Notes: generated by a model from the sequence alone, not told the origin. A stretch of 64,000 nt of DNA from Williamsia sp. 1138 (GCF_002095435.2 NZ_MJEJ02000037.1:79711-143710); one strand, 5' to 3'. Shown: positions 15,628 to 25,469, counted from the first letter of the stretch. A program made the numbers and translations.

Positions 15628-16785
15628 GTGCTTCGGACAGTGTTCGACGAGGAACATGAGGCTTTTCGTAAAGTCGTGCGCGACTTCATCAGTCGAGAGG
15701 TCGCTCCCGTGCACCACGACTGGGAGTTGCAGGGCCATCCGCCGCGCGAGTTCTACAACAGGTTGGGCGAACTGGGCATCCTCGGCATCGAGGCGCCGGA
15801 AGAGTTCGGCGGCGGCGGCGCGAAGACGTTCAAGTTCACCGCAGTCGTCACCGAAGAGGCAGCCCGCGCCGGAGTCACCTTCGGCTCGTACTCGGTGCAC
15901 TCGAACCTGATCCTCCCGTACCTCGTCGAGTACGCGACCGAAGAGCAGAAGCAACGCTGGCTACCCGGATTCGTCTCGGGCGACATCATGACCGCGATCG
16001 CCATGACCGAGCCCGGAACAGGCTCCGATCTGGCGAACATCTCCACGATGGCGAAGCTGTCCGACGAGGGCGACCACTACATCCTGAACGGCGGCAAGAC
16101 CTTCATCACCGGCGGCGCGCTCGCCGATCTCATCCTCGTGGTCTGCCGAACCGCCGCCAGCACCGAAGACAACCGCCGGTCCGGTTTGACGATCCTGTGC
16201 GTCGACACCAAATCCGAAGGCTTCTCGGTCGGCCGAAAGATCGACAAGATCGGGTTGAAGGCCTCCGACACCGCCGAACTGAACTTCGACAACGTCCGGG
16301 TGCCGGTGGCCGACCGCCTGGGCGACGAGGGAGAGGGCTTCAACTACCTCACCCACAACCTCGCCCAGGAACGCCTCACGATCGCCCTCCAGGCATCCGC
16401 GTCCGCGCAGGCGGCACTGCGGCACGGCATCAACTACGTCAAAGAACGCACGATCTTCGGCAAGCCGCTCGCAGCGTTCCAGAACACGAAGTTCGTCCTG
16501 GCCGAATGCGCGACCGAGGTCGACGCCATCGTCCTCATGGCCGATCGCGCGCTGGAACTGCACGACGCCGGCGACCTGTCGGTGGCCGACGCCGCCAAAG
16601 CGAAGCTGTTCTGCACCGAAGGTGCCGGTCGCGTCATCGACAAGTGCCTACAGCTGCACGGCGGCTACGGGTACGTCACCGAGTATCCGATCGCCAGGCT
16701 CTACGCCGATTCGCGCGTCTCCAGGATCTACGGCGGCACCAGCGAGGTCATGAAGACCATCATCGCGAAATCCCTTGGCATCTAG
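15628..16785 (+). CDS. Acyl-CoA dehydrogenase (LCAD/IVD-like active site)
   Basis: A 385-residue FAD enzyme that oxidises an acyl-CoA to the 2,3-enoyl-CoA. Family marks: AMTEPGTGSDLANI (FAD contact), TFITGG, RTIFGKPLAAFQ, and QLHGGYGYVTEYPIARLYADSRVSRIYGGTSEVMK. The late segment has YGGT where MCAD-type enzymes carry YEGT with the catalytic Glu. Instead a Glu is present at E248 (NLAQERLTIA), the position used by LCAD and isovaleryl-CoA dehydrogenase. The GTG at 15628 with GGAGGGG just upstream is preferred over the GTG at 15613. The thiolase gene follows after 39 bases, so they form an operon. Confidence 0.92.
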   Translation: MLRTVFDEEHEAFRKVVRDFISREVAPVHHDWELQGHPPREFYNRLGELGILGIEAPEEFGGGGAKTFKFTAVVTEEAARAGVTFGSYSVHSNLILPYLVEYATEEQKQRWLPGFVSGDIMTAIAMTEPGTGSDLANISTMAKLSDEGDHYILNGGKTFITGGALADLILVVCRTAASTEDNRRSGLTILCVDTKSEGFSVGRKIDKIGLKASDTAELNFDNVRVPVADRLGDEGEGFNYLTHNLAQERLTIALQASASAQAALRHGINYVKERTIFGKPLAAFQNTKFVLAECATEVDAIVLMADRALELHDAGDLSVADAAKAKLFCTEGAGRVIDKCLQLHGGYGYVTEYPIARLYADSRVSRIYGGTSEVMKTIIAKSLGI

Positions 16786-16824
16786 CCTCTCTCGACGGAA
16801 CAACCACTCAGGAGTGAAACTCAC

Positions 16825-17991
16825 ATGCGCGATGCCGTGATCGTCGACGCCGTCCGGAGCCCGGTCGGCAAAAGAGGCGGCGGACTGTCCGGACTCCACC
16901 CGGTCGATCTGTCGGCCCAAGTTCTCCAGGCGCTGGCCGCCCGCAACAATCTGGACCCCGCACGGGTCGACGACGTCATCTGGGGTTGCGTATCCCAGGT
17001 CGGCGAACAAGCAGGCTGCATCGGCCGATACGCCGTACTCGCTGCCGGCTGGCCCGAAGAGGTGCCAGGATTCACCGTCGACCGTCAGTGCGGGTCATCA
17101 CAGCAGGCCGTGCATCTCGCCGCTGCCGGGGTGATCGCCGGACACTACGACGTCGCGATCGCCGGCGGCGTCGAATCGATGTCGAGGGTGCCGATGGGTG
17201 CGGCGAAGGCGGAGGGTGCGCACGGAAAGCCATTCGGACCCATGGTTCGCGAGCGTTACGACAACTTCGCGTTCAACCAGGGCATCGGCGCCGAGATGAT
17301 CGCCGACGAATTCGGACTGAGCCGAACCGATCTGGACCAGCACGCCCTCGATTCCCACGAAAAAGCGGCGGCAGCCATCGACGAAGGACGCTTCGTCGAC
17401 CAGATCGCGCCCATCACCGTCACCGCCGACGACGGCACCACCACCGTGGTGACCACCGACGAAGGCATTCGCCGCGGCGGGACCATCGACAAACTGGCGG
17501 GACTCAAGACCCCGTTCAAAGAAGACGGCGTCATCTCCGCAGGCAACGCCTCGCAGATCTCGGACGGCTCGGCGGCGCTGCTGATCACCACCAGCGAACT
17601 GGCGTCGGTCCACGGCTGGACCCCGATCGCGCGGGTGCACGCGGTATCCGTCGTCGGCGCCGACCCCATCACCATGCTCAAAGGCCCGATCCCCGCCACC
17701 GCCAAAGTGCTCTCACGAGCCGGGATGTCGATCGACGACATCGGCACCTTCGAGATCAACGAGGCGTTCGCGTCGGTCTCCCTGGGTTGGCAACGCAGCA
17801 CCGGAGCGGACTACAGCCGACTCAACCCCGACGGCGGCGCCATGGCGCTCGGCCACCCCCTCGGCGGTTCCGGAGCGCGCCTGATGACAACGATGATCCA
17901 CCGCATGCGTGCGGACGGCATTCAGTACGGGCTGCAGTCGATGTGCGAGGGTGGCGGCATGGCGAACGCCACGATCCTTGAGCTCTGCTAG
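16825..17991 (+). CDS. Acetyl-CoA acyltransferase (thiolase)
   Basis: A 388-residue thiolase with the complete catalytic set: C89 (DRQCGSSQQA), H344 (GGAMALGHPLGGSGA) and C374 (QSMCEGGGMANA). It cleaves a 3-ketoacyl-CoA with CoA to release acetyl- or propionyl-CoA, or runs in reverse. The N-terminus MRDAVIVDAVRSPVGKRGGGLS is canonical. It lies downstream of the acyl-CoA dehydrogenase on the same strand, pairing the first and last steps of beta-oxidation. It is convergent with the 18134-21085 operon across a 142-base gap. Confidence 0.95.
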   Translation: MRDAVIVDAVRSPVGKRGGGLSGLHPVDLSAQVLQALAARNNLDPARVDDVIWGCVSQVGEQAGCIGRYAVLAAGWPEEVPGFTVDRQCGSSQQAVHLAAAGVIAGHYDVAIAGGVESMSRVPMGAAKAEGAHGKPFGPMVRERYDNFAFNQGIGAEMIADEFGLSRTDLDQHALDSHEKAAAAIDEGRFVDQIAPITVTADDGTTTVVTTDEGIRRGGTIDKLAGLKTPFKEDGVISAGNASQISDGSAALLITTSELASVHGWTPIARVHAVSVVGADPITMLKGPIPATAKVLSRAGMSIDDIGTFEINEAFASVSLGWQRSTGADYSRLNPDGGAMALGHPLGGSGARLMTTMIHRMRADGIQYGLQSMCEGGGMANATILELC

Positions 17992-18133
17992 CTGCCTGTG
18001 TTTGATGGTTCGCTTCGTCGCGGGCCATGATGCGCGTTCTTCGCTCGTCATGTGGCCGCTGCGCGGTCGCACTCCTCGCTGCATCACGCGCGGCCCTCCC
18101 CTGCGCTCACGCGGCCACGTGCCGCTTCAGTTC

Positions 18134-19153
18134 TCAGCCGCCACTCGCCAGCAAAGGCCAAAGCCCTTTCGTGCCGGCGTCTACCGCCGCCCGGGTGAGC
18201 TCGTCGTCCCAGGATCTGACAGATCCGTATTCGGCTCTCCACGAAAGCAATCTGTTGGTGTAGCGGTGCAGGTCGTGCTCGCGGGTGAAGCCGATGGCCC
18301 CCAGCGTCTGGTGGGCGTTGCGTACCACCACCGAGGCGGCGTGGCCGGACACCGATCTCGACGCCGCAACCCCCAGAGCTGTTCTCGGGTCATCGAAACC
18401 GTGTGCCGCGGCCAGGTCCGCGGCGGCTACGGTCGTGGCATCCGCGAGCGCGGTCTCGGCAGCGAGGTCGGCGACCATGTGCTGCACCGCCTGGAACTTC
18501 GCCAGCGGACGGCCGAATTGCACCCGGGCCCCGGCGTGTTCGACGACGATCTGCTGAATGCGGCTCATGGCACCGACCATCAGATGACTTCTCGTCAGGG
18601 CCCCACGCAAGCGATACTCGGATACCACCGTGGCGGGTACCGGGGTTCCGTCCAGCCCAGAGGTGTCGACGACCACCGCGTCACGCGACTCGCCCGCCCT
18701 GCTCCGACCGGACTCGATACCAACCTCCGACCGCGCGAGGTCCGACACCTTCCAGCCATCTCCGTTGCGCCACAACACAACCAGCCTGTCGAACTCACCG
18801 GCCCACGGCACTCCGCCGGCCCGGCCGGCGGAGTCCAGCACCGCCGCAACGCGAATATGGTTGTCGCGGGCGGTAATGCCCGCCGTGTCGAGGAGCCAGC
18901 CGGCCAGCACATCGTTCTCGGCGACCGGCACCCTGGCGGCGTTCGCCCCCACAGCGCAGAGCAGCAGAGCGGACTCGGCCCATCCGGCCTCGCCGCCCTC
19001 CCGGCCGGGACCACCGGTGAGCCGGTCGAGGCCGGTCTCGCGCAAGGTCGTCCACAGGTTCTGATCGATCCCCGCGGAGTCCGGGTCGGAGTCCACGTGG
19101 CGACCGAAAAGCGACGAAAGCAGCTCAGCGAGTTCATGGTTGGGGCCGCTCAT
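18134..19153 (-). CDS. Acyl-CoA dehydrogenase-like protein, probable non-catalytic partner subunit
   Basis: A 339-residue, shortened acyl-CoA dehydrogenase. The C-terminal half is recognisable: ARVQFGRPLAKFQAVQHMVADLA, then AHQTLGAIGFTREHDLHRYTNRLLSWRAEYGS. The loop with the catalytic Glu and the GGTxE segment are absent, and the N-terminal domain is weakly conserved. Its ATG at 19153 shares a base with the TGA of the upstream dehydrogenase gene, so the two are translated together. Adjacent fadE pairs in steroid catabolism form alpha2beta2 heterotetramers in which one chain is catalytically incomplete; this pair has the same look. That assembly is an inference. Confidence 0.85.
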   Translation of the reverse strand: MSGPNHELAELLSSLFGRHVDSDPDSAGIDQNLWTTLRETGLDRLTGGPGREGGEAGWAESALLLCAVGANAARVPVAENDVLAGWLLDTAGITARDNHIRVAAVLDSAGRAGGVPWAGEFDRLVVLWRNGDGWKVSDLARSEVGIESGRSRAGESRDAVVVDTSGLDGTPVPATVVSEYRLRGALTRSHLMVGAMSRIQQIVVEHAGARVQFGRPLAKFQAVQHMVADLAAETALADATTVAAADLAAAHGFDDPRTALGVAASRSVSGHAASVVVRNAHQTLGAIGFTREHDLHRYTNRLLSWRAEYGSVRSWDDELTRAAVDAGTKGLWPLLASGG

Positions 19154-20283
19154 CAGCGCATCCCCAATCCACGGGCGATCACGCCACGCAGCACTTCGGT
19201 GGTGCCGCCGCGCAAGGTGAAGCCCGGCCTCTGCGTCACGCCCACGTCGACCTCGCGCCGGAAGTCGGCGCTCGCCGCGTCGCTGTCGTCGATCATGAGG
19301 TCGAACAGATCCACGATGTCGCCTTCTGTCCTGGTACCGAGCATCTTCACGACAGCGGCTTCGACATCGGCATCCTCTCCGTGCGACAGCGTGGTCGCCA
19401 CATTGCGAGAGAGCTGATGCAGACCGAACATCCGGGCCGTGAGTTGCCCCACCGAGGGGTCGGCCGGCAGGCGTCCCGCAGAGATCTCGTCGCACGCCGA
19501 CGCCAGCACCCCGAATGTCGACATGAACCGCTCGGGTCCGCTGCGCTCGAATCCCAGCTCCGACGTCACCTGATGCCAGCCGTCGCCGATCGTCCCCAGC
19601 ACCAGATCGTCCGGTACGAAGACGCCGTCGAGACGCACCTCGTTGAAATGGTGGTCGCCGCCCATCGTGATGATCGGGCTGATCTCGACGCCCGGGGAAT
19701 CGAGCATCACGATGAACTGGCTGAGACCGGCATGCCGGTTCGCGGGATCGACAGGTTCAGTCCGCGCCAGGGCGAAGAACCCGTGTGCGAGATGAGCCCC
19801 CGACGTCCAGAGCTTGGTTCCGCTTATCTGCCAGCCGTTCTCGACCCGGGTCGCCTTGGTCCGCACGCTGGCGAGATCCGATCCGGACTCCGATTCGCTC
19901 ATCCCGATGGCCCAGAAGAGCTCCCCTGCCGTGATGGCCGGCAGGAAACGGGCCTTCTGGGCATCGGTTCCGAACCGGACGAGTGTCGGCGCCGCCTGAC
20001 GATCGGCGATCCAGTGCGCAGCCACCGGGGCGCCCACGGCAAGCAGTTCTTCGGTGACGACGAAACGTTCTACGAATCCGCGGCCGTGACCGCCGAGTTC
20101 GACCGGGATGGTCATACCCAGCCAGCCCTGCTCAGCCAACATGCGGCTGAAATCCGGATCCCAGCCGGTGAGCCAGCAATCGACGGCAGGTGTGAAAACA
20201 CCCTCAGCCACACAATCGTTCAGGAATGCACGTACCTCGCCGCGCAACTCATCGAGTTGCTCCTGCGACGGCTGCTCACTCAC
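19153..20283 (-). CDS. Acyl-CoA dehydrogenase, probable catalytic partner of a heteromeric pair
   Basis: A 376-residue enzyme with GMSESESGSDLASVRTKA (FAD contact), ISGTKLWTSGAHLAHGFFALART, a Glu-containing LGFERSGPER near the LCAD/IVD catalytic-base position, and the closing RGGTTEVLRGVIARGLGMR. The GTG at 20283 starts inside the end of the enoyl-CoA hydratase gene (8-base overlap), and its own stop overlaps the start of the next dehydrogenase gene. The three minus-strand genes therefore form one coupled operon. Substrate unknown; a bulky or sterol-side-chain acyl-CoA is plausible from the paired arrangement. Confidence 0.9.
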   Translation of the reverse strand: MSEQPSQEQLDELRGEVRAFLNDCVAEGVFTPAVDCWLTGWDPDFSRMLAEQGWLGMTIPVELGGHGRGFVERFVVTEELLAVGAPVAAHWIADRQAAPTLVRFGTDAQKARFLPAITAGELFWAIGMSESESGSDLASVRTKATRVENGWQISGTKLWTSGAHLAHGFFALARTEPVDPANRHAGLSQFIVMLDSPGVEISPIITMGGDHHFNEVRLDGVFVPDDLVLGTIGDGWHQVTSELGFERSGPERFMSTFGVLASACDEISAGRLPADPSVGQLTARMFGLHQLSRNVATTLSHGEDADVEAAVVKMLGTRTEGDIVDLFDLMIDDSDAASADFRREVDVGVTQRPGFTLRGGTTEVLRGVIARGLGMR

Positions 20284-21085
20284 CGGTGAACTGTCCGGTG
20301 CGTCGCTCCCCGAAAGCGGCAAGTGCCTCACGGTGATCATCGGTGGGGTGCGAGAGTGCCTGCATCGCCGCGGACAGCTCGAGGAATCCGTCGAAATCCT
20401 GCCTACCGGACTCGCGCAGCAATCGCTTTGTCGCCCGCAGGGCATGCGGCGGGTTGACGGCGACCCTCGCAGCCAAATCCTGAGCGGCGGCGAGAAGTTC
20501 ATCGGGTTCGACCACCCTGGACACCAGCCCCCACTCGAGTGCGGTGCTCGCGTCCACCCGATCTCCCGTGAACGCCATCTCCGCGGCGCGGGCAGCGCCC
20601 ACTGCGCGCGGCAGCAGCCAGGCTCCGCCGTCGCCGGGGATGATGCCGAGCTTGACGAAACTCTCCGCGAAGAATGCCTTCGTGGAAGCGATCCTCATGT
20701 CGCACATCAGCGTCAGATCGCACCCGGCACCGACCGCCGGCCCGTTCACCGCCGCGATCAACGGAAGCTCACACGAGTACACCGCGCGGGCCAGCTTCTG
20801 GATGCCCCGCCGGTAACCCTGATAGATCTGGTGAGGCTTTCCCCCGAACATCCCGTTACCGTCGACCATGTCCTTGACGTTGCCGCCCGCCGAGAAGGCA
20901 CTGCCCGCACCGGTCAGGATCACCACCCGAGCCTGCGGATCGGTGTTCGCTGTCTCGACCAACTCCACCAGCCGAGTCACCACATCGTCCCCGGAGATCG
21001 GGTTTCGGGAGTCCGGCAGGTTCAACGTCCAGGTGGTGACGTGCCCCTCGGTGTGGGCAAGGACGACATCGGTCGAGTCAGACAT
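20276..21085 (-). CDS. Enoyl-CoA hydratase/isomerase family protein
   Basis: A 269-residue crotonase. Oxyanion-hole segments are GAGSAFSAGGNVKDM and AAVNGPAVGAGCDLTLMCDMRIAS. Further on, FVKLGIIPGDGGAWLLPRAVG carries the region of the second catalytic acid (here an Asp, GDGG). It would hydrate or isomerise the enoyl-CoA made by the downstream dehydrogenases. ATG at 21085 (a tandem ATG at 21088). First gene of the coupled minus-strand operon, divergent from the acyl-CoA ligase gene across 146 bases. Confidence 0.92.
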   Translation of the reverse strand: MSDSTDVVLAHTEGHVTTWTLNLPDSRNPISGDDVVTRLVELVETANTDPQARVVILTGAGSAFSAGGNVKDMVDGNGMFGGKPHQIYQGYRRGIQKLARAVYSCELPLIAAVNGPAVGAGCDLTLMCDMRIASTKAFFAESFVKLGIIPGDGGAWLLPRAVGAARAAEMAFTGDRVDASTALEWGLVSRVVEPDELLAAAQDLAARVAVNPPHALRATKRLLRESGRQDFDGFLELSAAMQALSHPTDDHREALAAFGERRTGQFTGE

Positions 21086-21231
21086 CATTCGATCCGTTCT
21101 GTGTCGGGGGTCGTACGGCGCGGATCGGCCCGCTGCAGGGCCGGCCCGGTAACGAGGTCTACGCCTTCGGCGTGCCACCATTTCAGCGCAGGCGTCCCAG
21201 CCTAGCCACCTCATCGCGATACAACTGGAGG

Positions 21232-22812
21232 ATGCAGCTTCAGGATTCGCCAACCGCGGGCGGCGGCATGACACTCAGCGATCAGGTCGGCCGGCACGCG
21301 CGCCGGACACCGGATGCGGTCGCCATCCGGTACGACGATGCCGGGACCAGCTACCGCGAGCTGGACCAGGAGGTCAATCGTCTGGCCCGGGTCCTCGGCG
21401 ACCGCGGGGTCGGACCAGGCGATCGGGTTGCGGTGCTGGCGCACAACCACCCGGTGATCGTCGCGGCAATCCTCGCCTGCACCCGGATCGGCGCGATCGC
21501 GGTACCGCTGAATTTCCGGTGCGTGGCCGCGGAGATCGAATACATGCTCGGCGATTGTGGTGCCGTGTTCCTCATCGTCGACACCCACTGCACCGCGGTG
21601 GCGGCCGCGGCGCTCCCGGCGGTGGACGCCGTGCGCGGCGGCCTGGTGGTCGGCGGCCCGGGTACGTCGGCCGGTCTGCCCTTCGACGACTACACCGACG
21701 CACTGGCCGCGGCGTCCGCCACCCCGGTGGAGACCGTGGTGGACGAACGGACTCCCGCACTGATCATGTACACCTCTGGAACCACCGGAAGGCCGAAGGG
21801 CGCGGTGCTGACCCACCAGAATCTCTTCGTCCAGGTGACCAGCCGGATCGCCCATTCCGGAATCCCGACCACCTGCCGGGTGTGGCTGGTCGCGACCCCG
21901 TTGTTCCACATCGGCGGGATCAGTGCCGTGCTGCAGTCGACGTATCTCGGCGGCACCCTGGTGATCGCCGGCTCACGCGAGTTCGACCCTGCCGGGATCG
22001 TCGATCTCTTCGAACGCGAACGCGTCTCGTCGTGCTTCCTGGTACCGCAGCAGTGGCAGGCGGTCTGCGCGGTGCCGGGTATCTCCGAGCGCGACCTGTC
22101 CGCGCTGACGATGATCGCGTGGGGCGGAGCCCCCGCCTCGACGACGTTGCTCAGCTCGCTGATCGACACGTTCGCAGGCGCGGAACTGAGCACCTCCTTC
22201 GGGCAGACCGAGTGCTGTCCCATCACGACCGTGCTGCGCGGCGCCGACGCGCGGCGGAAGATCGGATCGATCGGCACGCCCCTGCTCAATGTCGAAGTGC
22301 GCATCGTCGACCCCGAGATGAACGATGTCCCTCGCGGCGAGGTCGGTGAGATCGTCTACCGCGGGCCATCGATCATGAGTGGGTACTGGAACAAACCAGA
22401 CGAGAACGAAGCGGCATTCAGGGGTGGCTGGTTCCACTCGGGCGACCTCGTACGCGAAGACGAGGACGGCTACCTCTACCTGGTCGATCGCCTCAAGGAC
22501 ATGATCATCTCGGGTGGTGAGAACGTCTACTGCGCAGAGGTCGAGAACACGATCGCCGCACATCCGGCGGTCGCCGAGGTCGCGGTCATCGGCCTATCCG
22601 ATCCCCGATGGGGAGAGGTCCCACATGCCGTGATCGTCGCCCGGCCCGGGGCGATACCTCCCTCTGACGCCGATGTCGAGCAGTGGTGCCGAGACCGTCT
22701 GGCCGCGTACAAGTGTCCGCGGCACATCACCCTGATGTCCGCACTGCCACGCAATGCGGGCGGCAAGGTGATCAAGGCAGAGCTGCGAACGCAGCTGCCG
22801 TTGAACAACTGA
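21232..22812 (+). CDS. Acyl-CoA ligase (FadD-like, AMP-forming)
   Basis: A 526-residue ANL-superfamily ligase. Motifs: MYTSGTTGRPKGAV (P-loop), the PQQWQAV region, STSFGQTE (motif A5), and the hinge LYLVDRLKDMIISGGENVYCAEVE, with the late catalytic Lys in NAGGKVIKAEL. It activates a carboxylic acid to the CoA thioester through an acyl-AMP. The ATG at 21232 has GGAGG almost touching it; the ATG at 21268 (MTLSDQVG) after a GGCGGC run is a serious alternative. It faces the enoyl-CoA hydratase operon and is followed after 35 bases by an MMPL gene, probably co-transcribed. Confidence 0.9.
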   Translation: MQLQDSPTAGGGMTLSDQVGRHARRTPDAVAIRYDDAGTSYRELDQEVNRLARVLGDRGVGPGDRVAVLAHNHPVIVAAILACTRIGAIAVPLNFRCVAAEIEYMLGDCGAVFLIVDTHCTAVAAAALPAVDAVRGGLVVGGPGTSAGLPFDDYTDALAAASATPVETVVDERTPALIMYTSGTTGRPKGAVLTHQNLFVQVTSRIAHSGIPTTCRVWLVATPLFHIGGISAVLQSTYLGGTLVIAGSREFDPAGIVDLFERERVSSCFLVPQQWQAVCAVPGISERDLSALTMIAWGGAPASTTLLSSLIDTFAGAELSTSFGQTECCPITTVLRGADARRKIGSIGTPLLNVEVRIVDPEMNDVPRGEVGEIVYRGPSIMSGYWNKPDENEAAFRGGWFHSGDLVREDEDGYLYLVDRLKDMIISGGENVYCAEVENTIAAHPAVAEVAVIGLSDPRWGEVPHAVIVARPGAIPPSDADVEQWCRDRLAAYKCPRHITLMSALPRNAGGKVIKAELRTQLPLNN

Positions 22813-22847
22813 GACCAACTTCGGCCGGCTGCCAATAAGATCTGCCC

Positions 22848-25007
22848 ATGTTCGCATTCATAGCCCGAGTCGTGGTCGGCCATCCATGGCGTGTGATCGC
22901 CGGTTGGGTCCTCGTGACTGTGGCAATCGCGATCTTTTCCCCGAGTCTCGACGATCACACGAGTGGCAACGAGCAAGACTTCTTGCCCAGCTCATTCGAG
23001 TCGGTCAAAGCCCAGGACCTGGGCAACGCATATTTTCCGGATACGGCCGGCGCCACCGGTTCGCTGGTGGTCTCCCGGAGCGATGGCGCGCCGATGTCGC
23101 CGCAGGACCAGCAGACGGCCCTGAGCCTGGCCACGACGTTGCAGAACGAGAAGATCCCCGGGGTGACCGATGTCGTCGGCAGTCCACAATCGTTCTCCCC
23201 CGACGGGAAGGTCGCGGCGCTGCAGGTCGTCTTCGCGGGGCAGCCCGGCGAAGACGACGTCGACGCCGCGGTACCGCTCGTCCGCGCAGACGCAGACAAG
23301 GCCCTGGAGGGCACCGACCTCGAGGCAGGTCTGACCGGGAACGCGGCCATCGAGGTCGACACCGTCACCGCATACGGCGACGCCACGAAGGTCATCACCA
23401 TCGCCACGATCGCGCTCATCCTGCTCACCTTGGGCCTGGTGTTCCGCAGTCCCATCATCGCGATCCTGCCGATCGTCGTCATCGGTCTGGTCTTCACCGC
23501 CGTGCAGGGTGTGACGGCCATGGCCGCGAGCATCTTCGACTTCGAGGTGAGTAACTCGCTCAGTGCGATCCTGGTCGTCGTCCTGTTCGGCGTCGGCACC
23601 GACTACATCGTCTTCCTCCTCTTCCGCTACCGCGAAGAGCTCCGGCAGGGCGACAACCCGCCTCATGCCATCGCCCTGTCGACCAGGGTCGTCGGCCGGG
23701 TCATCGCATCGTCCGCCCTGACGGTGATCGGCGCGTTCGCTGCTCTGTTCCTCGCGAAACTCGGATCGTTGAGTTCCATGGCACCCGGGCTCATCATCGC
23801 GGTGGCGCTGATGCTGCTCACGGCCCTGACCCTGATCCCCGCCGTGTTCACCATTCTCGGCAGGCACCTCTTCTGGCCGCTCGGGCCCGGCCGCGACTCC
23901 AAGCGGTCCCCCTACGGCGCACTCGGGCGTTTCGTCGGGCGCCGCCCCGCGATCGTGGTCGCGATCGTCGCCGGCGGGCTCATCGTGTTGGCCATCTTCA
24001 GTTCTGGTTACAAGGCCACATACGACACGCTCGCAGAGATGCCGTCGGATACGCCGTCGCAGGAGGCGTACGACACGCTCGCCGATTCCCTTCCGCCGGG
24101 GGCGCTGAGCCCGACCCAGGTGTATGTCAAGACACCCGGGCCCGTTCCACAGGACGAATTGGCGACGCTGGCAACAAATCTCAGCAAAGTGCCCGGTGTA
24201 TCAGCAGTGGAGCCACCCAAGCTGAGCGCTGACGGTACGGCAGCGCTCGTGAACGTGATCCTGACCGAGGGGCCGTACACGACCGACGCCATCGACACGG
24301 TCGAGGGACCGGTCCGCGACACCGCACGCAGTTCGGTACCGGATGCAGAGGTCGAGGTCGGCGGTCAGACCTCGACGCTCGTCGATGTCCGCTCTCAACT
24401 CAGGGCCGACACCAAGCTCGTCATGCCGGTGGCCTTCGCGATCGTCGGGGTGATCCTGGGATTGTTGCTCATGTCGGTACTCGCCCCACTCAATCTGTTG
24501 CTCGGCGTGGGACTCACCTTCGCTGCGACTCTCGGAGCAGTGGTGATCGTGTTCTTACACGGAGGCGGACTCGTCGGTATCGACTTCTCCACCCCGATCG
24601 TGCTCTACCTCTTCGTCATCGCGATCGGGACGGACTACAACATCCTGCTCGCCGAACGATTACGCGAAGAATTCCAGAACGGGCACTCACCGCAGAAAGC
24701 CGCGGAGATCGCCATTGCCAACGACGGCCCCACCGTCGCAGCTTCGGGCACGATCCTCGCGCTGACCTTCGCCTCCCTCGTGCTCACCGGCCTCGACAAT
24801 CTCAGGGAACTCGGCGCCGGTGTGGCGATCGGGGTACTCCTCGCCTCGTTGGTGATGGCACCGATGCTGGTACCAGGATTGTCCGTACTACAGCGTGGGG
24901 CTTTCTGGTGGCCCGCGAACAAGACCAAACCCTCAGGCCCCGAAGGGGATGCGAAACTCCCGGAGGGCCCGACCAGTCCGGACGATTCATCGTTGGTGAA
25001 ATCCTGA
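22848..25007 (+). CDS. MMPL/RND family transporter
   Basis: A 719-residue two-repeat RND protein. First helix WRVIAGWVLVTVAIAIF; the first bundle contains GVGTDYIVFLLFRYREEL and the second AIGTDYNILLAERLREEF, both carrying the conserved Asp-Tyr of MMPL proton relays. Extracytoplasmic loops lie at about 30-180 and 395-525. Close to 12 membrane segments. It follows the acyl-CoA ligase gene by 35 bases, which suggests export of a lipid or acyl product linked to that enzyme. It is distinct from, and shorter than, the mmpL gene at 10724. Confidence 0.92.
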   Translation: MFAFIARVVVGHPWRVIAGWVLVTVAIAIFSPSLDDHTSGNEQDFLPSSFESVKAQDLGNAYFPDTAGATGSLVVSRSDGAPMSPQDQQTALSLATTLQNEKIPGVTDVVGSPQSFSPDGKVAALQVVFAGQPGEDDVDAAVPLVRADADKALEGTDLEAGLTGNAAIEVDTVTAYGDATKVITIATIALILLTLGLVFRSPIIAILPIVVIGLVFTAVQGVTAMAASIFDFEVSNSLSAILVVVLFGVGTDYIVFLLFRYREELRQGDNPPHAIALSTRVVGRVIASSALTVIGAFAALFLAKLGSLSSMAPGLIIAVALMLLTALTLIPAVFTILGRHLFWPLGPGRDSKRSPYGALGRFVGRRPAIVVAIVAGGLIVLAIFSSGYKATYDTLAEMPSDTPSQEAYDTLADSLPPGALSPTQVYVKTPGPVPQDELATLATNLSKVPGVSAVEPPKLSADGTAALVNVILTEGPYTTDAIDTVEGPVRDTARSSVPDAEVEVGGQTSTLVDVRSQLRADTKLVMPVAFAIVGVILGLLLMSVLAPLNLLLGVGLTFAATLGAVVIVFLHGGGLVGIDFSTPIVLYLFVIAIGTDYNILLAERLREEFQNGHSPQKAAEIAIANDGPTVAASGTILALTFASLVLTGLDNLRELGAGVAIGVLLASLVMAPMLVPGLSVLQRGAFWWPANKTKPSGPEGDAKLPEGPTSPDDSSLVKS

Positions 25008-25049
25008 AGGCGAGTAAACGGACGTGTTCCGGCGAGTAGCATCGGCGTC

Positions 25050-25469
25050 GTGACCGACGCCCCGGTACGCGCGACCAATCGTCTCGATGCCACGCGTGTT
25101 CTCGTCTACAGCGACGACGCCAGTGTTCGTCGACAGATCATCGCCGCCCTCGGGGACCATCCACCGTCAGGTCTGGCCCCGTTCGTCTACGTCGAGGTCG
25201 CCACCGCACCGGGGGTACTCCGCGAGATGGATGCGGGCGCCATCGATCTGGTGATCCTCGACGGTGAGGCAGCGCCCGCCGGGGGTATGGGTATCGCGAA
25301 ACAGCTCAAGGACGAGATCGATCCGTGCCCGCCCGTCTTGGTCTTGACCGGTCGCCCCGAAGACCGGTGGCTGGCGAACTGGTCGCAGGCCGAGGCCGTG
25401 GTGTCGCGGCCGATCGATCCCTTCCGGCTCACCGAAGCGGTCGTCGGTATCTTCACACCCACCGCGTAA
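25050..25469 (+). CDS. Orphan response regulator (receiver domain only), Rv3143-like
   Basis: A 139-residue single-domain receiver. Acid pocket D22/D23, phospho-acceptor D71 (LVILDGE) and T100 (LVLTG) are in place; the usual invariant Lys is Arg (R120 in VVSRPIDP). There is no output domain. A similar regulator (Rv3143) sits before nuoA in M. tuberculosis, so the position is conserved and suggests a role tied to complex I, probably by protein contact. GTG start at 25050. No partner kinase is nearby. It lies 262 bases before nuoA and may have its own promoter. Confidence 0.85.
   Translation: MTDAPVRATNRLDATRVLVYSDDASVRRQIIAALGDHPPSGLAPFVYVEVATAPGVLREMDAGAIDLVILDGEAAPAGGMGIAKQLKDEIDPCPPVLVLTGRPEDRWLANWSQAEAVVSRPIDPFRLTEAVVGIFTPTA

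Noticed and set aside
18000..18130. Possible RNA gene in the gap between thiolase and the minus-strand dehydrogenase
   Set aside because: GC-rich sequence with no consistent stem, tRNA feature or terminator that I can support.
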